This document shows, in pieces, positions 57,036 to 64,000 of a stretch of 64,000 nucleotides of DNA. Numbering within the stretch: position 1 is the stretch's first letter; each line of letters opens with the position of its first letter. Under the pieces are notes generated by a model that was not told where the DNA came from, searched no databases, and worked only from the letters and a program-made list of their open reading frames with translations. The stretch is from Rhodospirillaceae bacterium (lineage in GTDB: Bacteria > Pseudomonadota > Alphaproteobacteria > TMED109): assembly GCA_902615805.1 (NCBI GenBank), contig CACMQH010000004.1, positions 1-64,000 of the forward strand, written 5' to 3'. The position numbers and the translations under genes were made by a program.

Positions 57036-58873
57036 TTGATTAACTTTAAGAGATGACTTTTGATACTAGTATTACTGTAATTATAACTATTTTTCAAGCT
57101 ATCTAATTTTTTTATTAAATCTTTCCTGTTTGATAATTTACTTTTAACTAAAAAAAATCCTTTTTCCCCTATTTCAACTTTTTGTTCTGCTTTACTGTAA
57201 AGTGATTCATGTAACTTTTCACCTTTTGTTAAACCTGTATAAACTATCTTAATCTGCTCATTAGGTACAAAGCCTGCTAATTTTATCATCTGCTTCGCTA
57301 GTATATCTATTTTTATAGATGCACCCATATTTAAAACGCTTACACAACCTCTAAGACCTGTACAAGCCTGATATTGTTCCAATGTTGCATTTAAGACCAA
57401 TGCTACAGCCTCATTAATCGTCATAAAAAACCTTGTAACATCTTTATGAGTAACTGTAATAGGCCCCCCATCAGAAATTTGTTTTTTAAAAAGTGGTACT
57501 ACTGAACCTTGAGATCCAAGCACATTACCAAACCTAACTGTTATAAATCTAGTAGCGCTTTTAGAAAAACGATCCTTAGATTGAATAATACTCTCAGCAA
57601 ATTTTTTGGTAGCCCCCATCACACTAGAAGGATTAACTGCTTTATCAGTAGATATCAAAACAAAACATTTTACTTGGTACTTTTCAGATAAATTGGCTAA
57701 TGAATATGTGCCAAAAATATTGGTCCTTATAGCCTCAGTAGGGTTTTCTTCGCAAATAAATACATGTTTTAGTGCAGCTGCGTGATAAACTATACTAGGT
57801 TTATATTTTATAAAAACTTTTTCTAGCTCATCACCATTTCTTAAATTACAGCAGACTAGAATAGTTTTTTTCTGTTGCACTTGTTTTTTCAATTCATTAG
57901 CTAAATTAAAAATAGAGTTCTCACTTATATCCAATAGAATTAGTTTTTTTAATCCTAGTGATATTATTGTTCTAGCTAATTCACTGCCAATGCTTCCACC
58001 TGCTCCAGTTATTAAAACTGTTTGATTTTTTAAGAAACTCTTCATTTTACTGTGTTCTAATTTATTTTGCCTTCTTCCTAATAAATCCTCAATGCTGATA
58101 TCTTTAACTTGAGAATTGATATTACTTCCTTCAATTAATTGATTAGGAGATTGCGCGCGACCAATTGTCATTCCTTTTGCATCTACTGTTTTCATTACAT
58201 TCGACATATCTTTAGCATTTAAGCTATTTGAGGTAATAATTATTTTCTGTGGATTTTTTTTATTAAATTGTAATTTATCAATTATTTTATCTAAATCCTT
58301 AACGCTACCTAATACAGAAACACCTCTAATTAAAAGCTCTTTAGTTTTATTGTGATCTAGGTCAAGTATACCAATTACATTATAAATAGAATCGGTTCTT
58401 TCAGTAGCTCTTATGAAAAAGTCTGTATTGTCTCCAGAGCCTATCAATAAAGTTGGTATTCTCGTTTTATCAGAGGAGGAGAGAAAAGCAAACTTTTCAA
58501 ATATTGTTCTATATATTATTCTTGTGCTACCTGTCACGAAAACTAGTATAAATAAATTTAAAATTGTTACTAACCTCGGAATATTTTCTAATCTATTAAA
58601 TATAAATATTGCTAAAAAAATAAGAATATTAGCTAAAAGACATGCCTTTACTAAAGACCATAAATCATCTATTGAAAAATATTTCCATGGTCTTTTATAT
58701 ATGCCTAGAAAAATAAAAACTACTGGTAACAATAAACAAGCACTTATTGTTTCCACTTTAATTACTTCAAAGAAGCTTAAACGAATATAGTTAGAAATAT
58801 TGATTGCTAACCCAGATAAAATAAAGTCAATTACTATAGCTATAATTATTTTTAAATTTAAGAAGTTTTTCAT
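57032..58873 (-). CDS. CapD/WbpM-like membrane nucleotide-sugar 4,6-dehydratase
   Basis: A 613-residue polysaccharide synthesis protein: four N-terminal transmembrane helices (about 1-115), a Rossmann domain (about 140-255) and an extended-SDR catalytic domain (about 280-560) with VLITGAGGSIGSELARTI, YHAAALKHV and STDKAVNPSSVMGATKK. The Met-x-x-x-Lys in place of Tyr-x-x-x-Lys is the known Ser-Met-Lys variant of WbpM-type enzymes. It probably makes a UDP-4-keto-6-deoxy sugar for surface polysaccharide. It starts 6 bases after the WecA-like gene. Confidence 0.92.
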   Translation of the reverse strand: MKNFLNLKIIIAIVIDFILSGLAINISNYIRLSFFEVIKVETISACLLLPVVFIFLGIYKRPWKYFSIDDLWSLVKACLLANILIFLAIFIFNRLENIPRLVTILNLFILVFVTGSTRIIYRTIFEKFAFLSSSDKTRIPTLLIGSGDNTDFFIRATERTDSIYNVIGILDLDHNKTKELLIRGVSVLGSVKDLDKIIDKLQFNKKNPQKIIITSNSLNAKDMSNVMKTVDAKGMTIGRAQSPNQLIEGSNINSQVKDISIEDLLGRRQNKLEHSKMKSFLKNQTVLITGAGGSIGSELARTIISLGLKKLILLDISENSIFNLANELKKQVQQKKTILVCCNLRNGDELEKVFIKYKPSIVYHAAALKHVFICEENPTEAIRTNIFGTYSLANLSEKYQVKCFVLISTDKAVNPSSVMGATKKFAESIIQSKDRFSKSATRFITVRFGNVLGSQGSVVPLFKKQISDGGPITVTHKDVTRFFMTINEAVALVLNATLEQYQACTGLRGCVSVLNMGASIKIDILAKQMIKLAGFVPNEQIKIVYTGLTKGEKLHESLYSKAEQKVEIGEKGFFLVKSKLSNRKDLIKKLDSLKNSYNYSNTSIKSHLLKLIK

Positions 58874-58879
58874 ATTAAA

Positions 58880-59881
58880 TTATTTATTTTTTGAAAAAAT
58901 ATACATAAAAAGCGAGCACCAGACTAAAGCTATGATAAAAATGATAATATCATTTTTATATATATAAGAATAAAAAGAAAGAAAAAATAAACCTATATTT
59001 ACTATTAATAATTTTAAACTAACAGAAGAGTGAGAAAATCCATTTTTAATAGCCTGTTGATAGAAATGTTCTTTATGAGCTTCCCAAAATCTTTGCCTTT
59101 TATAAACTCTCTTTATTAAAGTTATACTTGTATCCATCAAATAATAGAGTGGTAGAATAGCAGAAATAACCCACATTCCTTTTAATGCATAGTCAGTTAA
59201 TAAAACAAAAATAATAAAACCTAAGGGTATACTTCCCGCATCTCCTAAAAAAATACTTGCTGGGGTCCAATTAAAGTAACAAAAAACTAAAGTAATAATT
59301 AGTACAGAGAAAGCTAAAATATTTATTTCATTGTTTATATAATAGTCCAGGGCTAATAAGCTTAAACATATTGAAATAACCTGTACTGAGGTAATACCAT
59401 TTATCCCATCCATAAAGTTGAAAGCATTTATAAACCAAACAATACCAAAAATTAAAAATACAATAAATATGAAAAGTATATTTTTATTATCAATAAAATC
59501 ATTGTCTATTTGTGAGTATAAATAAAAAATGACATATATAGTAACTGCAAGGAAATGAAAAAAAAGCCTAGGAAGTGGTTTAATATTTTTTAAATCATCC
59601 CACATCGAGATAAAAAAAAGTATTAAAATGCTTATTAATATATTTAGATTCCAAAAATAATTATTAAGAAAAGAAAAAATAATTATTAGCGGAATTATTA
59701 TTATTCCACCTCCGAGAGCAACTGGTTTTTTATGATTAGATCTAAAATTAGGTTTATCTACAAATTTCCATCTAAAAAATATTTTTTTCGCTATGACTAG
59801 ACTTAAGGCCGTTATAAAAACAAAGATAAATACTTTCAGGAAAGCATCACCATTATTAAAGAAACCATAAAAATCTTGCAT
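58880..59881 (-). CDS. WecA/MraY-like polyprenyl-phosphate sugar-1-phosphate transferase
   Basis: A 333-residue glycosyltransferase-4-family membrane protein with about 10 helices. Cytoplasmic loops hold DDLKNIKPLPR, the catalytic NFMDGINGI, LGDAGSIPLGF and AHKEHFYQQA, all diagnostic. It starts a lipid-linked polysaccharide or O-antigen unit by loading a sugar-phosphate onto undecaprenyl phosphate. MraY is excluded by the lack of a cell-wall gene context and by the KEH motif, although the fold is shared. Confidence 0.92.
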   Translation of the reverse strand: MQDFYGFFNNGDAFLKVFIFVFITALSLVIAKKIFFRWKFVDKPNFRSNHKKPVALGGGIIIIPLIIIFSFLNNYFWNLNILISILILFFISMWDDLKNIKPLPRLFFHFLAVTIYVIFYLYSQIDNDFIDNKNILFIFIVFLIFGIVWFINAFNFMDGINGITSVQVISICLSLLALDYYINNEINILAFSVLIITLVFCYFNWTPASIFLGDAGSIPLGFIIFVLLTDYALKGMWVISAILPLYYLMDTSITLIKRVYKRQRFWEAHKEHFYQQAIKNGFSHSSVSLKLLIVNIGLFFLSFYSYIYKNDIIIFIIALVWCSLFMYIFSKNK

Positions 59882-59958
59882 AATATTTTTTTTATCAGTT
59901 ATATTAGCTACATAACATATAAAATGTAAATATTCTTTAATTTTTGATTAGAAAATAA

Positions 59959-60885
59959 ATGGTAAAAATAATATCAAGTCACTATGAGTTAGGACAAAAA
60001 AAAGAAAGCCTAAAAGACTTATGTGAAATTAACAAAGACTGGGACTACGATAGACTTCTGTTAAAAACAGGCATTAAAAACAGACATGTTTTAGCGGAAA
60101 ATGAAACTCCAGAGGCGCTTAGTATAAAAACAGGAAGAGCCTGTATAAACAAATCTAAAAATAAAAATATTGATGGTATTATATATGTTACACAGTCTCC
60201 TAGCTTACCTTTGCCAACCAGAGCATGTTTTTTACAAGATAAGTTAGGAATTAATAAAAACTCTTTTGCTTTTGATATAAACCAAGGGTGCTCAGGATTT
60301 GTTTATGCATTATCCGTAGCTAACTCATTAATAAAAAATGATTGTGCTTCTAGGGTTTTAATAATATGTGCTGATCATTATTCAAAATATATTTCAAAAA
60401 GGGATAGAACCTCAAGACCTATATTTAGTGATGCAGCCGCAGCCGTTATATTGGAAAAGTCTGAAACAAATAAAATTGGACCTTTTATATTTAAAACGTC
60501 AGGAGACGGGGGAGATTTTTTAACCGTAAAAAATGGAAATAAAGAACTTTATATGGATGGGCCAGCTGTTCTAAAATTTTCTTTAAATTTAGTTCCAGAA
60601 GCAACTCATGAGTTGTTAGAAAAAGCTAATTATAAAAAAGAAGATATAGACACCTTTATTTTTCATCAAGCTAGTGCTGTAGTTTTAAATAAGTTGAAAA
60701 AAAAATTAGATATTTTAGATTTGCAATGGTTTAACCAGATAGAAAATATTGGCAATACTGTTTCAGCAACTATCCCTATAGCTATTAGTATTTTACAAAA
60801 TGAAAATAAATTTTCTTATTCCAAAAAGTATCTACTGATGGGCTTTGGTGTAGGTTTATCTGTTGCTGGATGTATTATTTCTTAA
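59959..60885 (+). CDS. 3-oxoacyl-ACP synthase III (FabH)-like protein
   Basis: A 308-residue thiolase-fold condensing enzyme. The catalytic Cys is in DINQGCSGFVYAL, His in FIFHQASA and Asn in IENIGNTVSATIPIAI, so it should be active. Being beside polysaccharide genes and not fabD/fabG/plsX, it is more likely a FabH paralogue making an acyl or ketide decoration than the housekeeping KASIII. It is divergent from the WecA-like gene across 77 bases and converges on the heparinase gene. Confidence 0.88.
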   Translation: MVKIISSHYELGQKKESLKDLCEINKDWDYDRLLLKTGIKNRHVLAENETPEALSIKTGRACINKSKNKNIDGIIYVTQSPSLPLPTRACFLQDKLGINKNSFAFDINQGCSGFVYALSVANSLIKNDCASRVLIICADHYSKYISKRDRTSRPIFSDAAAAVILEKSETNKIGPFIFKTSGDGGDFLTVKNGNKELYMDGPAVLKFSLNLVPEATHELLEKANYKKEDIDTFIFHQASAVVLNKLKKKLDILDLQWFNQIENIGNTVSATIPIAISILQNENKFSYSKKYLLMGFGVGLSVAGCIIS

Positions 60886-60889
60886 AAAA

Positions 60890-62506
60890 TTAGTTTTTTG
60901 TAAACCCCCATAAAACCTCTGTCCTCTCTTCTAAAGTTTCTCCATGTAAGATCAATTGATTAGTTTGTTTAACTTTCCCATTGTCTTCTACAAATATACT
61001 AGGCTCTAATAATAGTTTTACATTTCCTTGGAAACTAAAATCCCATCCTTGTCCATCGAGAATTAAAAGTGCTTTATTTTTATCCAAAGATAATGAAACT
61101 TTTACTTTAGGATTTAAATGTATTCTTATATCAAACTTTAAAAGTTTAAATGCTTGTATTTCCTCAAGTATGGCAACATTTTTTCCTGTTCTGTTAACTT
61201 CAATTGTTCTAGAACAAGTAGCAGTAAATTTATTTTTGTACCCTTCATGCCTTAAAAAAACTATTTCTGACCCATCTTTTTGGTAACGTTTGGAAAAGGC
61301 AAAAGTATCTGATCCATTATTTTTATTGGGATTAGTATTTTCCAATATCAAAGTAGAATGCGCAGCAGCAGAAAGCAAACTTTTTCTCCAGTTTTTATTT
61401 TGTTTATAAATCGACCCGCAAGAGCCCAAGAAACGATTTTTTCCTAGATTTATCTCAATAGCATGGGGAGCATTTGAGTAGTTTTTATTGCTATTATAAT
61501 GAGTATCTACAAATAATATTATTCCATTACAGACTATTTTTTCAAATCCACTTTTTGATAAACTAATTGGACCTCTTCCTCTAGGCTGCCCATCAGCTTG
61601 GTTTATAATTTTATCAATTAAAAACTTAGTTTCCTGTTTTGAGCCATTAAATATAGCCAAGGTTCCAGCTGGTGTTCTAAAAAATTTTAATGAATGCGCT
61701 CCTTTTTTAATTATTGTTTCCAAAAAATCTGGAACTTTCAATTGCTTAGACACTATTGCCTCTCTAATAGTAACTAGGTCACCTAATATCTCTAGCTGGG
61801 TTGAAGGAGATTTGCTTTCATGCAAACCATCAATATTGAAATTCGTTTTAAGTTCTGATTCCAATATTTTTATATAATTAGCAAACCTAACTAATTGACT
61901 TTCAAAACACATACTGCTTAAAATAAGAGCTCTTAGAATTTTTATTTTCTTGATTGAACTTTCTTCTAATCCATATTTTTTTTCTAGAAAGAAAAAATAG
62001 CTTTTGTTAGTTTGATTTCTTAAGAATTTTATTTGCTTGAAAAGGTTTCTTAACAAAATATCTGAAAATTTTTTATCTTTTTCAGCAAGTAGAAAATCAA
62101 AATTAGTTACCCAAGCAGAAACTCTTCGCGACAAAATTTCTAATTCCCATGTTTTATTATTATAATTTTCATATAATTTTAACCAATCTAATATTAATAG
62201 CCTGGCATGTTTTCTAGCAAGTGATCCTGATCTAGCCTTAAGATGCCTTAACCATGAAAAACTATGAGCTTCATTTTGCCAAAACGTATTGGTATTAGAG
62301 ATCTGCCATAGAGTTTCTTCAGGAGAATATATTTTTTTATTTGCTAAATTATAATAACCTTGAACTAGTTGATCACCTAAAATAGGATCACCTGGCCAAA
62401 TGTCTTTTGGAGTAAAAGAAATTTCTTCAATACTATTTTTTGATAAATAGTAATCATATAATTTAGTTTTAAAAAAAATATTTTTTACAACTCTAAAAAT
62501 TATCAC
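60890..62506 (-). CDS. Heparinase II/III family protein
   Basis: A 538-residue protein with an alpha-helical toroid-type N-terminal half (about 60-310, WQISNTNTFWQNEAHSFSWL, SRRVSAWVTNFDFLL) and a C-terminal beta-sandwich (about 330-535) with SAAAHSTLILEN. The usual Tyr/His catalytic residues of heparinases are not obvious by eye. It sits beside rpe/rsmB, the classic alphaproteobacterial position, where the function is still unknown; a role in cell-envelope polysaccharide turnover is inference. Confidence 0.87.
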   Translation of the reverse strand: MIIFRVVKNIFFKTKLYDYYLSKNSIEEISFTPKDIWPGDPILGDQLVQGYYNLANKKIYSPEETLWQISNTNTFWQNEAHSFSWLRHLKARSGSLARKHARLLILDWLKLYENYNNKTWELEILSRRVSAWVTNFDFLLAEKDKKFSDILLRNLFKQIKFLRNQTNKSYFFFLEKKYGLEESSIKKIKILRALILSSMCFESQLVRFANYIKILESELKTNFNIDGLHESKSPSTQLEILGDLVTIREAIVSKQLKVPDFLETIIKKGAHSLKFFRTPAGTLAIFNGSKQETKFLIDKIINQADGQPRGRGPISLSKSGFEKIVCNGIILFVDTHYNSNKNYSNAPHAIEINLGKNRFLGSCGSIYKQNKNWRKSLLSAAAHSTLILENTNPNKNNGSDTFAFSKRYQKDGSEIVFLRHEGYKNKFTATCSRTIEVNRTGKNVAILEEIQAFKLLKFDIRIHLNPKVKVSLSLDKNKALLILDGQGWDFSFQGNVKLLLEPSIFVEDNGKVKQTNQLILHGETLEERTEVLWGFTKN

Positions 62507-63180
62507 TACTTAACTCGAGGAACTTTTAATGCCCTGATATTTTTTTCATAAAAATCTTTTCCATCCTTAAATATAGCGTTACCAGCTACAATTAAATTTG
62601 CTCCTGATTGTACTAAATTTTTAATATTTAAAGGATTTACTCCTCCATCAACCTCCAAGTATATATTCTTTTTATGCTTTTTAAGCATAGCACTAATAGA
62701 TTTAACTTTTTTGATTTGTGATAGAATTGTTTTTTGTCCACCAAAACCTGGATTTACTAACATTACCAAAATTAAATCACAATAGTCCAAAAGATTTTCT
62801 AAAACTACTTCAGGTGTTGCAGGATTGATAGCTATTCCTGCTTTAATGCCCTTACTTTTAATGTAATCTAGCGTTCTTATTGGATGAAGATCGGCTTCAT
62901 AGTGTATAGTTAAAATGTCAGCACCAGCAGCAATAAACTCATCAATATGTTTTGATGGCTCGTTAATCATAAGGTGTACATCAAATGGTTTCTTTGAAAA
63001 TGGTCTAATTTTAGATATTACAGAAGGTCCTATGGTGATATTTGGAACAAAACTTCCATCCATAACATCTATATGGATCATATCACTACCAGCTTTATCT
63101 ACATACTTGACTTCTTTTCCTAAAATTGAAAAATCTGCAGATAATATTGAAGCTGCTATATTTACTTTTTTTTTTACCAT
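62506..63180 (-). CDS. rpe: Ribulose-phosphate 3-epimerase
   Basis: Interconverts ribulose 5-phosphate and xylulose 5-phosphate in the pentose phosphate pathway. The barrel has ASILSADFSILG, HIDVMDGSFVPNITIGP (metal and catalytic Asp), DVHLMI, LVMVNPGFGGQ-like VMLVNPGFGGQ and EVDGGVNPLN. Length 224 is normal. The ATG lies 9 bases after the rsmB stop, and the stop shares one base with the heparinase start. Confidence 0.96.
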   Translation of the reverse strand: MVKKKVNIAASILSADFSILGKEVKYVDKAGSDMIHIDVMDGSFVPNITIGPSVISKIRPFSKKPFDVHLMINEPSKHIDEFIAAGADILTIHYEADLHPIRTLDYIKSKGIKAGIAINPATPEVVLENLLDYCDLILVMLVNPGFGGQKTILSQIKKVKSISAMLKKHKKNIYLEVDGGVNPLNIKNLVQSGANLIVAGNAIFKDGKDFYEKNIRALKVPRVK

Positions 63181-63189
63181 ATTTAAATA

Positions 63190-64000
63190 TTAAACTTTAA
63201 CAAACCTTGCTATAAAGAACCCGTCTAAACCACCAAACTCATTATACATGTAAGGTAATGTTCTAATAAATCCACTTTTAAAAATTTCCTTAGGAAAAAG
63301 TTTAAGCTCTTCGGGTTTTATTGGCAATAATTTTACTCTATTTTTTTTAATAAAAAAATCTATTACTTTTTCTCCTTCTTCAAACTGCATAGAGCAATTA
63401 CAATATACCAATATTCCTTTATCACTTAATTTACTTATTGCCTTATCTAGTAACTTTTTTTGTGTATTGGCAAGTCTTTCAATATCTTTTTCATTCTTAT
63501 TCCATAATACATCAGGATTTTTTCTTACAGTGCCTGTAGCGCTACAAGGAGCATCTAATAAAATTTTATTATATTTTTTTTCACTATTCCACTTCAAAAA
63601 ATCTTTAGAAATTGTAGTAAGATTTTTTTCTAAATTAAGCCTAGAAATATTACTAGTTAGTTTATTAATTTTTTTTTCTGATATGTCTAAAGCAGTTACT
63701 ATTGCGCCTTCATTCAGTAATTGAGCTGTTTTTCCACCTGGTGCAGCACATAGATCTAATACCTTTTCATTTTTAATATTACCCATTAACTCTACTGGTA
63801 TTTGTGCTGCAAGATTTTGCACCCACCATGCCCCTTCTTTATAACCACTTATTTTTTTAGGATCTCCAGATTTATTTAATCGCAAAGTATTATATGCAAT
63901 CTCTTCGCCTCTTATTTCTTTTTTCCAAAAATCAAAATCTTTTTTAATTTTTAAATCTAAGGTCGGTTCTTTAAAAATAAAATCTATAATTTTTTCCGTG
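63190..64000 (-). CDS. rsmB: 16S rRNA m5C methyltransferase RsmB, 5' end outside the window
   Basis: SAM-dependent rRNA cytosine-C5 methyltransferase. The visible C-terminal catalytic part has the SAM site LDLCAAPGGKTAQLL, DAPCSATGTVRKNPDVLW with the first catalytic cysteine and YCNCSMQFEEGE with the second. The frame stays open to the right edge (about 270 codons visible, reading EPTLDLKIKKDF near the edge), so the TTG at 63885 is not a start. The N-terminal NusB-like domain should lie beyond the window. Confidence 0.93.
   Translation of the reverse strand, partial: TEKIIDFIFKEPTLDLKIKKDFDFWKKEIRGEEIAYNTLRLNKSGDPKKISGYKEGAWWVQNLAAQIPVELMGNIKNEKVLDLCAAPGGKTAQLLNEGAIVTALDISEKKINKLTSNISRLNLEKNLTTISKDFLKWNSEKKYNKILLDAPCSATGTVRKNPDVLWNKNEKDIERLANTQKKLLDKAISKLSDKGILVYCNCSMQFEEGEKVIDFFIKKNRVKLLPIKPEELKLFPKEIFKSGFIRTLPYMYNEFGGLDGFFIARFVKV

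Noticed and set aside
60880-60902. AAAAAA/TTTTTT stem between the FabH-like and heparinase genes as terminator
   Set aside because: Only A-T pairs, six base pairs; such pairs are frequent in this genome.
63883-63885. TTG at 63885 as start of the RsmB-like gene
   Set aside because: The upstream frame stays open to the window edge and reads conserved-looking protein (EPTLDLKIK, WKKEIRG).

Overview
The window is a compact, AT-rich (roughly 70 % A+T by eye) alphaproteobacterial chromosome segment. Several gene orders point to Alphaproteobacteria: trpF-pyrF-lapA-ihfB-rpsA-cmk-aroA followed by the FYDLN-acid zinc-ribbon protein and tRNA-Ala; rpmH-rnpA-yidC-engB-argB-HAD-dapD; hemC-hemD-Mic60-hemY; dnaA-dnaN-recF-gyrB; and the rsmB/heparinase II/III/purH neighbourhood. 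Tiny or overlapping gene junctions, few regulators, and no insertion sequences, prophage or CRISPR suggest a streamlined free-living marine lineage such as a SAR11- or HIMB59-like clade. That taxonomic guess is inference from style and synteny only.

Layout. 1-10.1 kb: trxA (cut by the left edge) converges on a long leftward operon, aroA-cmk-rpsA-ihfB-lapA-pyrF-trpF-trpB-trpA-accD-folC, covering shikimate, tryptophan, pyrimidine, fatty-acid and folate synthesis plus translation. 10.2-14.1 kb: a zinc-ribbon protein, tRNA-Ala(GGC), an orphan membrane-fusion protein, a two-gene cyclic-nucleotide-binding/metallo-beta-lactamase unit, a LysR regulator and tRNA-Arg(CCT). 14.1-16 kb: a pocket of small unrecognised genes around a DJ-1/PfpI protein. 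16-19.6 kb: a beta-oxidation pair (trifunctional-type FadJ and thiolase). 19.65-20.2 kb: an unusual structured intergenic stretch with hairpins, a 17-codon minigene with a strong ribosome binding site, a strong terminator and a small exported protein. 20.2-26.9 kb: an accessory catabolic block with an SSS symporter plus DUF3311 partner, glyoxalase I, a GMC oxidoreductase with its Tat-signal subunit, an SDR and a class II aldolase.

26.9-38.7 kb: rpmH (only 44 codons), rnpA, yidC, engB, argB, a HAD phosphatase, dapD, gpsA/tsaD on the other strand, then heme genes with the alphaproteobacterial mitofilin homologue, and an L,D-transpeptidase. 38.7-46.6 kb: a class A penicillin-binding protein and the replication cluster gyrB-recF-dnaN-dnaA read leftward. 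46.7-52.2 kb: rpsT, enoyl-CoA hydratase, mutM, then ubiE-coaBC-dut-moeB-like-DsrE-like. 52.2-55.5 kb: a 2-hydroxyacid dehydrogenase, a PDZ-M48 lipoprotein protease and an Atg22/UMF1-type transporter. 55.5-64 kb: purH, a three-gene surface-polysaccharide insert (CapD-like dehydratase, WecA-like transferase, FabH-like synthase), heparinase II/III, rpe and rsmB (cut by the right edge).

No intergenic stretch exceeds 300 bases; the longest, 19638-19912, is described in detail. The best candidate for something undescribed is the minigene/hairpin/terminator leader at 19.65-19.91 kb. Everything else is mostly familiar families in sometimes unusual company.
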